Part shown: one piece after another, positions 7,935-15,760 of the stretch
Layout of the letters: each line of letters starts with the position of its first letter
Position numbering within the stretch: position 1 is the first letter of the stretch
Origin: Pseudomonas sp. P818
GTDB taxonomy: Bacteria; Pseudomonadota; Gammaproteobacteria; Pseudomonadales; Pseudomonadaceae
DNA: 64,000 nucleotides
Assembly (NCBI RefSeq): GCF_000418555.1
Contig: NZ_ATKM01000024.1
Location: forward strand, 62,001 to 126,000
Direction of reading: 5' to 3'
Notes under the pieces: generated by a model
Database searches by the model: none
Seen by the model: only the letters and a program-made list of their open reading frames with translations
Told to the model about the DNA's origin: nothing
Made by a program: the position numbers and the translations under genes

Positions 7935-9017
7935 TCACGCCCTGGCCACTAGCTGGCGCAGCCGCTGACCGTCGATGGCCCGACAGATACCTTCGGGCTT
8001 CTGCATCGGCGAATCCTCGGCGGCGAGCATGGCATTGAGCACCGCCTCGTCGGTAGCCTGTACGGCGGCCAGGTAGAGCGCGTCGAAACACTCGTCGTTG
8101 AGATAATCGAGGTTCAGCCGCGTTGGTGATACCTGTGGCAAGGGCCGTGGGTTGGCCACGCTGAAGGCGAGAAAGATGTCGCCTGAGTTGTTGCCACCCG
8201 GCGTGCCGGCCAGGGCGATGCCGAGGCCGGCGCGTTGCGCCAGGCGCTTGAGCTGATGCGGCAGCAGCGGCGCGTCGGTGGCGAGGATGACGATGATCGA
8301 ACCACGCTCGCGCTCCAGCCCGGTCGGCAGCTCGTCCTCCAGGCGCTCGCCCACCGGCACGCCACAGACCTTGAGCCAGGCGCGCTGGCCATGGTTGGCC
8401 TGCACCAGGGCGCCGAGGGTGTAGGTCTGGCCGTCGATCTCGACAAGGCGCGAGGCGCTGCCGGTGCCGCCCTTGTAGCCGTAGCAGATCATACCGTTAC
8501 CGCCGCCGACGTTGCCTTCAGCGATGGCGCCGCCCTTTGCCGCATCGAGCGCGGCCAGGGCATCGGCCTCGCTGACGTGCTGGCCGTTGATGTCGTTGAT
8601 CACCCCATCGTAGGTCTCGGCCACCACCGGCATGGCCCACAGGTGCTCGCGTTGCCAGGAGTCGGCGTACTGCTGGATCGTCCAGCGCGTAGCGGCGTGG
8701 TGGACGATACCAACGCTGTGCGAGTTGGTGATGCACAGCGGGCCGACGAAGTAGCCGCCGTGTTCGATCCAGTGGGTGCCGGTCATCTCGCCATTGCCAT
8801 TGAGCGCATGGAAGCCCGCCCACACCGGCTGCGGTTCGCTATCGCGGCCGCGCGGCAGGATGGCGGTGACGCCGGTCTGGATGCGCCGGCCGTTGTCGGC
8901 CACGCCATTGAGGGTGCGGTAGCCGACCAGCACGCCAGACACGTCGGTGATGGCGTTGTACGGGCCGGGGGTGCCGGGCAGCGGCAGGCCGAGTTCGCGG
9001 GCGCGCGGTTTAGCCAT
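7935..9017 (-). CDS. P1-family peptidase, DmpA-like L-aminopeptidase/D-esterase
   Basis: A 360-residue member of the DmpA/BapA family (MEROPS P1, N-terminal-nucleophile fold). These enzymes autocleave at a Gly-Ser bond, and the freed Ser is the catalytic nucleophile. Here that site is ERERGSIIVILATDAPLL, with Ser about residue 240. Other family marks are NAITDVSGVLVGY near the N-terminus, GPLCITNSHSVG and GNVGGGNGMICYGYKGGTGSASR. No signal peptide, so cytoplasmic. The ATG at 9017 overlaps the permease stop by 8 nt (an alternative in-frame start lies at 9026), so it is the last gene of the Pot-type ABC operon. This suggests it hydrolyses the imported compound, perhaps a peptide amide or beta-peptide; that is inference. 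Confidence 0.88.
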   Translation of the reverse strand: MAKPRARELGLPLPGTPGPYNAITDVSGVLVGYRTLNGVADNGRRIQTGVTAILPRGRDSEPQPVWAGFHALNGNGEMTGTHWIEHGGYFVGPLCITNSHSVGIVHHAATRWTIQQYADSWQREHLWAMPVVAETYDGVINDINGQHVSEADALAALDAAKGGAIAEGNVGGGNGMICYGYKGGTGSASRLVEIDGQTYTLGALVQANHGQRAWLKVCGVPVGERLEDELPTGLERERGSIIVILATDAPLLPHQLKRLAQRAGLGIALAGTPGGNNSGDIFLAFSVANPRPLPQVSPTRLNLDYLNDECFDALYLAAVQATDEAVLNAMLAAEDSPMQKPEGICRAIDGQRLRQLVARA

Positions 9018-9870
9018 GGGAATCATCCTGGGAAGTGGCGGGCTTGCGGTTGCGCAGGTACAGGCCGAGGGCGGCGATCAGCAGCGAGGCAATCAGCAGC
9101 AGGGTGGCGATGGCGTTGATCTCCGGCTTGATGCCGCGGCGGATCATGCCGTAGATGAACACCGGCAAGGTGGTGGAATCGACACCGGCGATGAAGTAGG
9201 TGATCACCAGATCGTCCATCGAGATAATGAACGCCAGCAGCGCGCCACCGACCACGCCCGGCAGGATCTGCGGCAGGGTCACCCGGCGGAAGGTGGTCCA
9301 GGGCGAGGCGCCGAGATCGGCCGAGGCCTCCTCCAGGCGCGTGTCCATGCCGGCCAGGCGCGCGCTGACGATCAGGAACACGTAGCTGATCAGGAAGGTG
9401 CAGTGGCCGATGATGATCGACAGTTTGCCCAGCGGTAGACCGACGCCGACGAAGAAGATCAGCAGGGCGATGCCGAGCACGATGTCGGGCATCAGCATCG
9501 GCATGAACAGCAGCACCCGGTAGAACTTCTGCAGGCGGAAGCGATAGCGCGCAATCGCCAGCGCGGTGAGCGTGCCGATCACCGTGGAGATCGCCGTGGT
9601 GGTCAGCGCCACCACCAGGCTGGTGCGCAGCGCGGCCAGCAACTGGTCGGTGGATTCGACGTACAGGGCGTTCTCGCTGAGGCGGGTGGACAGGCCGAAC
9701 AGCGAGCGATACCAGTCCAGGCTGAAGCCATCCCAGATCATCATGTTGATCGGGTTGCTGTTGAACGAACAGGCGACGATCAGGCCGATCGGCAGGTACA
9801 GGAAAACGAAGAAGGCCAGGCTGTAGCCGCCCAGCAGGCGGCGCCCGAGACGTGCGAGCAAGGCGTTCAT
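9010..9870 (-). CDS. ABC transporter permease, PotC/PotI type
   Basis: A 286-residue inner-membrane permease with about six helices. The EAA loop EASADLGASPWTTFRRVTLPQILPGVVGG (about residues 183-211) is the contact site for the ATPase. Similarity is to the second permease of polyamine-type importers (PotC, PotI). The start MNALLARLGRRLLGGYSLAF at 9870 overlaps the previous gene by the tetranucleotide ATGA, giving translational coupling. It works with the PotB-like permease, the PotA-like ATPase and the binding protein. The substrate is not certain (see the binding protein). Confidence 0.88.
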   Translation of the reverse strand: MNALLARLGRRLLGGYSLAFFVFLYLPIGLIVACSFNSNPINMMIWDGFSLDWYRSLFGLSTRLSENALYVESTDQLLAALRTSLVVALTTTAISTVIGTLTALAIARYRFRLQKFYRVLLFMPMLMPDIVLGIALLIFFVGVGLPLGKLSIIIGHCTFLISYVFLIVSARLAGMDTRLEEASADLGASPWTTFRRVTLPQILPGVVGGALLAFIISMDDLVITYFIAGVDSTTLPVFIYGMIRRGIKPEINAIATLLLIASLLIAALGLYLRNRKPATSQDDSHG

Positions 9871-10754
9871 CGGCTGGCCTCCTGCGCGCTGTTGCGCCCC
9901 TGCGCCAGCACGTAGAGCACCAGGCACACCAGCACCGCAGCCATCAGCAGCATCGCCAGGGCGGCGCCGAACGGCCAGTTGCGCGCGGCGAGGAACTGCT
10001 GCTCGACCAGGCTGCCGATCATCAATACGCGCGCGCCGCCGAGCAGCGACGGCACGATGAAGTTACCCAGGCTGGGGATGAAGACGATGATCGATCCGGC
10101 GGCGATGCCCGGCAGGGTGAGCGGGAAGATCACCTTCCAGAAGCTCTGCCAGCGGCTCGCGCCGAGGTCGGCCGAGGCCTCCAGCAGGCGCTTGTCGAGC
10201 TTCTCGACGCTGGCGTAGACGGGCATGAACATGAACGGGATGAAGATGTAGGTCATGCCGATCAGCACCGCCGTCTCGGTGTAGATCAGCTCCACCGGGT
10301 TGTAGAAGCCCAGCGCCGCCAGCGCGGTGTTGATCACGCCACTGGGCCGCAGGATCAGCAGCCAGGCGTAGAGGCGCACGATCAGGCTGGTGAAGAACGG
10401 CAGGGTGATCAGGAACAGGCAGAAGTTGCGCATCCGCTCCGGCTGCCGGGCCACCCAGAAGGCCGCCGGGTAGCACAGCGCCAGGGTCGCCAGCACGGTC
10501 AGCCCGGCCAGCTTGAACGAACGCAGGATGATCTCCAGGTAGATCGGGTCGAACTCCTCGTTGACGCCATCGGCCCAGCCCAGCACGCGGCCGAAGTTGT
10601 CCGGGTAGAAGCTCCACTCGACGCCACCATAGAGCCCCGGCTCGAGCAGGCTGTAGACCGCCATGATGCTCAACGGGGCGAGAAAGAACACACCGATGAT
10701 CAGCGTCACCGGGGTCAGCAGGCCGACCAGGCGCAGGCGCTCGCGAAATGCCAT
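9867..10754 (-). CDS. ABC transporter permease, PotB/PotH type
   Basis: A 295-residue permease that pairs with the downstream PotC-type subunit. It begins with a cytoplasmic MAFRERLRLVGLLTP followed by a strongly hydrophobic helix and about five more. The EAA motif reads EASADLGASRWQSFWKVIFPLTLPGIAAG (about residues 196-224). The start ATG overlaps the last base of the ATPase gene and its stop overlaps the next gene by 4 nt, so the three are tightly coupled. It forms half of the transmembrane channel of a polyamine-type importer. Confidence 0.88.
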   Translation of the reverse strand: MAFRERLRLVGLLTPVTLIIGVFFLAPLSIMAVYSLLEPGLYGGVEWSFYPDNFGRVLGWADGVNEEFDPIYLEIILRSFKLAGLTVLATLALCYPAAFWVARQPERMRNFCLFLITLPFFTSLIVRLYAWLLILRPSGVINTALAALGFYNPVELIYTETAVLIGMTYIFIPFMFMPVYASVEKLDKRLLEASADLGASRWQSFWKVIFPLTLPGIAAGSIIVFIPSLGNFIVPSLLGGARVLMIGSLVEQQFLAARNWPFGAALAMLLMAAVLVCLVLYVLAQGRNSAQEASR

Positions 10755-11869
10755 CAGGCACCTCCGGGGATCAGGTGCGTGGCCGTAAGGCCGTACCAGA
10801 GCTGCACGTTGTCGCCCGTACGCAGGGCTTGCAGGCTTTGTTGAGCGGCATCGCGCAGCACTGCCTTAACCAGGCGACCGTGCGCGGTGCGCAGCAGCAG
10901 CTCGAAGTCCTTGCCGATGAACAGCAGTTGCTCCAGGCGCCCTTCCAGCGCCGCGAAGCCCTCGCCGGGGCACTGCAGGTGGAACTGCTCGGGGCGCAGC
11001 ATGAGCTGGGCGCTCTGGCCGACGCGCAGGTCGGGGTGGCGCGCCTGCAACAGGTCACCCTGGCTGTCGAGCAGGTAGGCGATGCCGTCGTTGACCGAGC
11101 CGACATGGACGTCGAACAGGTTGCTCTCGCCGATGAAGCCGGCGACAAAGGCGTTGGCCGGACGGTGGTAGATCTCCGCCGGGGCGCCGATCTGCTGAAT
11201 ATGGCCACCGTTGAGCACGACGATGCGGTCGCTCATGGTCAGCGCTTCTTCCTGATCGTGGGTGACGAAGACGAAGGCGATGCCCAGCTCGTGCTGCAGG
11301 TTCTTCAGCTCGCGTTGCATGGCCTGGCGCAACTGGCGGTCGAGAGCCGACAGCGGCTCGTCGAGCAAGAGCAGCGCCGGGCGATCGACGATGGCGCGGG
11401 CCAGCGCCACGCGCTGCTGCTGGCCGCCGGAGAGCTGGCCGGGCTTGCGCCGCTCCATGCCGGCGAGGCCGACCATTTCCAGTGCCTCGCCGACGCGCTG
11501 GCGTTTCTCGGCCTTGCCCACGCCGCGCACGTCCAGCGCGTAGCCGACGTTGTCGCCGATGCTCATGTGTGGGAACAGCGCGTAGCTCTGGAACACCGTG
11601 TGCACTGGGCGGCGGTGCGGCGGCACGCTGTTCATTGGCTGGCCCTGGATCAGCAGCTCGCCGCCATCGAGTTGTTCGAAGCCGCTGATGGTGCGCAGCA
11701 GCGTGGTCTTGCCGCAGCCGGACGGCCCCAGCAGGGTGACGAATTCATTGCTGCCGACAGCTAGGTCGAGACCATCGAGGGCACGCACCAGGTGCCCTTC
11801 GGGGGCACGGTAGTGCTTCACCGCGCCACGGATCTCGACCACCGGCGCGGTTTGGGTGAAAGCGGTCAT
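10754..11869 (-). CDS. ABC transporter ATP-binding protein, PotA/PotG type
   Basis: A 371-residue ATPase with all core motifs: Walker A LLGPSGCGKTT, Q-loop HTVFQSYALFPHM, signature LSGGQQQRVALARAI, Walker B LLLLDEPLSALD and the switch histidine VFVTHDQEEAL. A C-terminal TOBE-type regulatory domain (from about residue 275) is typical of the PotA/MalK group. The ATG at 11869 (MTAFTQTAPVVEI) is chosen because GGAG lies about 9 nt upstream; a GTG at 11881 is also in frame. It energises import by the two permeases encoded just downstream. It is separated from the binding-protein gene by a strong hairpin. Confidence 0.9.
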   Translation of the reverse strand: MTAFTQTAPVVEIRGAVKHYRAPEGHLVRALDGLDLAVGSNEFVTLLGPSGCGKTTLLRTISGFEQLDGGELLIQGQPMNSVPPHRRPVHTVFQSYALFPHMSIGDNVGYALDVRGVGKAEKRQRVGEALEMVGLAGMERRKPGQLSGGQQQRVALARAIVDRPALLLLDEPLSALDRQLRQAMQRELKNLQHELGIAFVFVTHDQEEALTMSDRIVVLNGGHIQQIGAPAEIYHRPANAFVAGFIGESNLFDVHVGSVNDGIAYLLDSQGDLLQARHPDLRVGQSAQLMLRPEQFHLQCPGEGFAALEGRLEQLLFIGKDFELLLRTAHGRLVKAVLRDAAQQSLQALRTGDNVQLWYGLTATHLIPGGA

Positions 11870-11895
11870 GGAGGACTCCACTGATATTGGAGTAA

Positions 11896-11934
11896 TCGCG
11901 GCTGAAGCCGCTCCTACAGGGGCTTCAGCCGCGA
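11896..11934. repeat. REP hairpin inside the Pot-type operon, after the binding-protein gene
   Basis: TCGCGGCTGAAGCC (11896-11909) and GGCTTCAGCCGCGA (11921-11934) form a perfect 14-bp stem with an 11-nt loop. It sits between the stop of the binding-protein gene (11945) and the ATPase start (11869), read on the minus strand. It may protect the upstream message from 3' decay or attenuate downstream genes. Confidence 0.75.
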
Positions 11935-11944
11935 CCTGGCGGGC

Positions 11945-12982
11945 TCAGTTGGCAGTACGCACGCGTGTCCACACCCGGTCGTACTGCTTCAGGCCCTTGC
12001 CAAGATCCTCGAAGATCTGCAGCTTGGCCATCACCTCGGCCGGCGGGTTGACCTGCGGGTTGTCACGCAGCTCGGCCGGCAGCAGTTTCAGCGCTTCCTT
12101 GTTCGGCGTGCCGTTCATTTGCTGCGCGGTGTTCAGCGCGGCGATCTCCGGCTGCAGGAAGAAGCTCATGAAGCGCTTGGCGTTGGCCTTGTTCGGCGCG
12201 CTCTTGAGCACGCACATGTCCTCCTGGTACATGGTCGCGCCTTCCTTGGGGATGACGTAGGCGAGGTTCTGCGGATCCTGCTTCACGTACATCATGGCGC
12301 CGACGAAGTAGTGCGAGGCGGCGGCGTCGCCGGACTGCACCATCGGCACGCTGTCGTAGGTGAAGGCAGAGATCAGCGGCTTGCGCTCGATCAGCCAGTC
12401 GGCGGCCTGCTTGAGGTCATCGGCGTTGGTGCTGTTGACCGACTTGCCGTCCTTGATCAGGCCGACGCCGAGGGTCTCGCGCATGTCGTCGAGCATGATC
12501 ACCTTCTTGCCGGCCTTGGCCTCGGCGAAGAAGTCATCCCAGGTCTCGATGGGCTTGGAGACCTTGTTCTTGTTGTAGAAGATGCCCACCGTGCCCCAGG
12601 CGTAGGGCATGCAGTACTCACCCTTGGGATCGGATTGCGAGCGCAGGAAGGCGGGGTCGATATTGGCGAAGGCGGCATCCTGGTTGATGTCGGTCTTCTC
12701 CAGCAGGCCGAGGGCGGCCATGGTGTCGTGCATGTGCACCGAGGGGAAGACGATGTCGTAGCCCTTGGCCCCGGCCTGCAGCTTGGCCAGCATCTCTTCG
12801 TTGCTGCCATAGGTGTCGAGCGACACCTTGATGCCGGTCTCGGCGGTGAAACGGGTCAGCACCTCGGGGTTGATATAGTCGCCCCAGTTGTACAGGCGCA
12901 GTTCTTCGGCGGCCTGGGCGACGCCAGTGACGAGGCCGCTGCCAAGCGCGACGCACAGGGTGAGATGACGCAGTATGGGCAT
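11945..12982 (-). CDS. Periplasmic substrate-binding protein, PotD/PotF type
   Basis: A 345-residue precursor with a cleavable signal peptide (MPILRHLTLCVALGSGLVTG, cut near AQA|AEELRLYN). The mature N-terminus RLYNWGDYINPEVLTRFTAETG is the hallmark of the spermidine/putrescine-binding family; YGSNEEMLAKLQAGAKGYDIVFPS follows. The start at 12982 was chosen because it opens the signal peptide; the frame is open further upstream. First gene of the operon SBP-ATPase-permease-permease-peptidase, divergent from the RpiR regulator. The ligand could be a polyamine, but linkage to a DmpA-type peptidase suggests a peptide amide or modified amine instead. Confidence 0.9.
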   Translation of the reverse strand: MPILRHLTLCVALGSGLVTGVAQAAEELRLYNWGDYINPEVLTRFTAETGIKVSLDTYGSNEEMLAKLQAGAKGYDIVFPSVHMHDTMAALGLLEKTDINQDAAFANIDPAFLRSQSDPKGEYCMPYAWGTVGIFYNKNKVSKPIETWDDFFAEAKAGKKVIMLDDMRETLGVGLIKDGKSVNSTNADDLKQAADWLIERKPLISAFTYDSVPMVQSGDAAASHYFVGAMMYVKQDPQNLAYVIPKEGATMYQEDMCVLKSAPNKANAKRFMSFFLQPEIAALNTAQQMNGTPNKEALKLLPAELRDNPQVNPPAEVMAKLQIFEDLGKGLKQYDRVWTRVRTAN

Positions 12983-13140
12983 GTTCCTGTTCTCCACTGT
13001 TGTGGCCGCGCAGGGCGCGACATTGCTTGTTGCGGCAGGAAGCGCGAGCGTCGGCGGCGAGGTGGAAAGACTTCTGCTGGCTCTCTCACCCAAACAGCGG
13101 CCAATCGACAGCTCTTTGCGTTACGGTTGCAGAGTAGAAT

Positions 13141-13157
13141 ATATTTATTCCAAATAT
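13141..13157. promoter_or_regulatory. ATATTT-N5-AAATAT inverted repeat in the divergent promoter region
   Basis: ATATTT (13141-13146) and AAATAT (13152-13157) flank ATTCC in an AT-rich island between the Pot-type operon and the RpiR gene. It could be a promoter element or a second regulator site beside the perfect palindrome at 13165. Confidence 0.4.
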
Positions 13158-13164
13158 CAACACT

Positions 13165-13182
13165 CTGACATTTAAATGTCAG
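13165..13182. promoter_or_regulatory. 18-bp perfect palindrome, candidate RpiR operator
   Basis: CTGACATTTAAATGTCAG reads the same on both strands over all 18 bases. It lies 30 bp before the RpiR-family start at 13212 and 182 bp before the divergent binding-protein start. A regulator dimer bound here would control both directions. The assignment to this regulator is inference from position. Confidence 0.65.
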
Positions 13183-13211
13183 AACGATTTGGCGTGGCAG
13201 GGGAATCGGAC

Positions 13212-14045
13212 ATGCTCGATGGCAAGATGCAACACCTGGAAGGCAAGCTGACGCCCGCCGAGCGCACCCTTTGGGCCTACATCCAGGCCAACCTGGAGAC
13301 CCTCGCCTTCGAGAACGGCGCCAGCCTGGCGGCCAAGAGCGGGGTCAGCCCCAACACCGTCAGCCGCTTCCTGCGCCGGCTCGGCTACAAGGGCCTGAAG
13401 AGTTTGAAGGACGAGTTGCGCGACGAAGTGCGCGTGCAATCGTTGCTCAACCCGGCGCTGATCGAACGGGTCGAGCAACCGGAAGACCTGGTGGCCCACC
13501 TCAACGAGGAAATCGAAGCCCTGCGCACCTTCGCCGAGCTGCTCGGCAGCCAGCACTGGCGCGATATCGTGGCACGTGTGGGCGATGCCGAGCGCGTGTT
13601 CGTCTGCGGCTTCCAGACCATTCGTGGGCTGGCCGAGGACTTCGCCAACCGCCTGGCCCTGGTGCGCTCGGGGGTGGAATTTCTCGACCTCTACAGCGGC
13701 GTGCTCGGCCAGTGGCTGGACAGCCACAACCAGCGCTGCTGCGTGATCCTGATCGACATCGCACCCTACGCCGATGCCGGCATCGCCTTCGCCAACAATT
13801 GCCTGAAGCAGAACACCGACTTGGTGGTGTTCACCGACGAATACGGCATCGCCAAGCATATCGACACGCCGCATATCGTCACCATGAAGACCAAGACCGG
13901 CCTGATCCTCGAGTCCACCGGCGGCCTGACCAGCGCCCTGAACGTGCTGCTGCACTGCGTGGCCAGCGCCCACAAGGACCAGCTCAAGGAACGCCTCGGC
14001 GCCTACCGGGCGCGGGTCGAGAGCCTCAAGCTGTATCGCAGCTAA
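13212..14045 (+). CDS. MurR/RpiR-family transcriptional regulator with SIS domain
   Basis: A 277-residue regulator. The N-terminal RpiR-type HTH contains LTPAERTLWAYIQANLETLAFENGASLAAKSGVSPNTVSRFLRRLGYKGLKSLKDELR (about residues 13-70). A C-terminal SIS sugar-isomerase-like domain covers about 115-250 (RVFVCGFQTIRGLAEDFANRLAL). The phosphosugar-binding serines usual in SIS loops are not obvious (GFQTIRG and IDIAPYADAG instead), hinting at a different ligand. The ATG at 13212 has AGGGGAA before it; the in-frame ATG at 13176 lies inside the palindromic operator and lacks a ribosome site. Divergent from the Pot-type operon, which it probably controls. Confidence 0.87.
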   Translation: MLDGKMQHLEGKLTPAERTLWAYIQANLETLAFENGASLAAKSGVSPNTVSRFLRRLGYKGLKSLKDELRDEVRVQSLLNPALIERVEQPEDLVAHLNEEIEALRTFAELLGSQHWRDIVARVGDAERVFVCGFQTIRGLAEDFANRLALVRSGVEFLDLYSGVLGQWLDSHNQRCCVILIDIAPYADAGIAFANNCLKQNTDLVVFTDEYGIAKHIDTPHIVTMKTKTGLILESTGGLTSALNVLLHCVASAHKDQLKERLGAYRARVESLKLYRS

Positions 14046-14064
14046 GGCGCATCCCCGTCCACCA

Positions 14065-14079
14065 GCGCCCAAAGGGCGC
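14065..14079. terminator. Short hairpin between convergent genes
   Basis: GCGCCC-AAA-GGGCGC (14065-14079) lies between the RpiR stop (14045) and the 3' end of the convergent gamma-glutamyltransferase gene (14086). No U-tract follows on either strand, so termination is uncertain. Confidence 0.35.
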
Positions 14080-14085
14080 CGACCC

Positions 14086-15702
14086 TCAATACACGGCAAT
14101 ATGCGAGTCGGCCCTCGGCTCGGTGCCGCCGCAGAGCACGCCGGTCTGCGGGTCGCGCACGATGATCTGGCCGCGGCCGTAGTCGGTGCGGTCGCAGGCC
14201 ACTTCGATCTGGTGACCACAACGAGCCAGGGCGAAGGTCAGGTCGCGCGGGGTTTCCTGCTCGATGCCCACCTTCTGCCCGCCCAGCCACTGCCAGCGTG
14301 GGGCGTCCAGCGCGGCCTGGGGGTTGAGGCCGAAATCCACCAGGTTCATCACCATCTGCACATGCCCCTGCGGCTGCATGTAACCGCCCATCACGCCGAA
14401 CGGGCCGACCGCCACGCCGTCCTTGCTGAGAAAGCCCGGAATGATGGTGTGGAAGGTCTTCTTGCCCGGCACCAGGTAGTTGGAATGACTCGGGTCGAGG
14501 CTGAACTCCGAACCCCGGTTCTGCAGGGCGATGCCGCTGCCTGGCAGCACCACGCCGGAGCCGAAGCCGTGATAGGCGCTCTGGATGAACGAGACCATGT
14601 TGCCCTCGCCATCGGCGGTGGCGATGTACACCGTGCCGCTGGCCTTGGGGTCGCCGTGCAGCGGCTCGCGCGCACGCTCGCCGATCAGCGCACGGCGCCG
14701 AGCGCAGTAGTCCTCGGCGAGCAGTTCCTCGGCGGCCACGCGCATGTGCTCGGGGTCGGTGATGTAGTGCAGACCGTCGGCGTAGGCCAGCTTCATCGCC
14801 TCGATCTGGCGGTGCCAGGTCTGGCGGCTGTCGCGGTGATGGAAGTCGAAGCCTTCAAGAATCTTCAGGGTCATCAGGGCGATCAGGCCCTGGCCGGCCG
14901 GCGGGATTTCCCAGACGTCGTAGCCGCGGTAGTTGACCTTGATCGGCTCCACCCAGCGCGGCAGGTAGCCGGCCAGGTCGGCGGCCGCGAGTTTGCTGCC
15001 AGTCGCGGCGGCATGGCCGGCCAGGCGCTCGGCGATGGCGCCGCGGTAGAAACTTTCGCACTGGGTGGCGGCCAGTTCGGCCAGGGTCTGCGCCTGCGCC
15101 GGATTGCGAAACAGCTGCCCGGCCAACGGCGCCTGGCCGTCGATCAGATAGGTGTCGAACCAGGCCTGTAGCTCGGGAAAGGCCTCGAGACTGGCCTGGT
15201 ATTCATCCTTGGCGATGCGCCATTGATGGGCGACCACTGGTGATACCGGAAAACCATCACGCGCCAGCTCGATGGCCGGCTGTAGCAGCTCGGCGAAGGG
15301 CAGCTTGCCGAAACGGCGCGATAACTCGGCCCAGGCCGCAGGGCAACCGGGCACGGTGACCGGCAGCCAACCGTGCACCGGCATGCGCTCGTGGCCCGCG
15401 GCCCTGACCGCTTCGCTGGATAGTGCCGCCGGCGCATGGCCGCTGGCGTCCAGGCCATGAAGTTTGCCCTTGATCCAGACCAGGGCAAAGGCGTCACCAC
15501 CGATGGCGCAGCCGGTAGGCTCGACTACCGTCAGCGCAGCGGCGGTGGCAATGGCCGCATCCACCGCGTTGCCGCCACGGCGCAGCATGGCGATGCCGGC
15601 TTCGGCCGCCAGGGGTTGCGAGGCAGCGACCATGCCCTTGCGGGCGAACACGCTCTGGCGCTGGGAGGCGTAGGGATACTCATGGGCGGAGAAATTGAGC
15701 AT
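14086..15702 (-). CDS. Gamma-glutamyltransferase family protein, predicted cytoplasmic (YwrD-like)
   Basis: A 538-residue Ntn hydrolase of the GGT family. The expected autocleavage site and catalytic Thr are in KASGTVYIATADGEGNMVSF, Thr about residue 357. Other hallmarks are LRRGGNAVDAAIATAAALTVVEPTGCAIGGDAF near the start, and GSGVVLPGSGIALQNRGSEFSL and PFGVMGGYMQPQGHVQ in the small subunit. It lacks a signal peptide (MLNFSAHEYPYASQRQSVFA), unlike classical periplasmic GGTs, so it should act in the cytoplasm. As the last gene of an ABC-importer operon it probably cleaves or transfers the gamma-glutamyl group of the imported compound. Oxamate amidohydrolase-like activity is an alternative within this family. 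Confidence 0.88.
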   Translation of the reverse strand: MLNFSAHEYPYASQRQSVFARKGMVAASQPLAAEAGIAMLRRGGNAVDAAIATAAALTVVEPTGCAIGGDAFALVWIKGKLHGLDASGHAPAALSSEAVRAAGHERMPVHGWLPVTVPGCPAAWAELSRRFGKLPFAELLQPAIELARDGFPVSPVVAHQWRIAKDEYQASLEAFPELQAWFDTYLIDGQAPLAGQLFRNPAQAQTLAELAATQCESFYRGAIAERLAGHAAATGSKLAAADLAGYLPRWVEPIKVNYRGYDVWEIPPAGQGLIALMTLKILEGFDFHHRDSRQTWHRQIEAMKLAYADGLHYITDPEHMRVAAEELLAEDYCARRRALIGERAREPLHGDPKASGTVYIATADGEGNMVSFIQSAYHGFGSGVVLPGSGIALQNRGSEFSLDPSHSNYLVPGKKTFHTIIPGFLSKDGVAVGPFGVMGGYMQPQGHVQMVMNLVDFGLNPQAALDAPRWQWLGGQKVGIEQETPRDLTFALARCGHQIEVACDRTDYGRGQIIVRDPQTGVLCGGTEPRADSHIAVY

Positions 15703-15760
15703 GGGGAAAACTCGATTCAGAAATTGACTGGGGACTGAGCGGCAAGACGCGCCGCTCTCC

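Noticed and set aside
14101..15171. 356-codon open frame on the plus strand opposite the GGT gene
   Set aside because: Antisense shadow of a conserved enzyme with intact catalytic motif.
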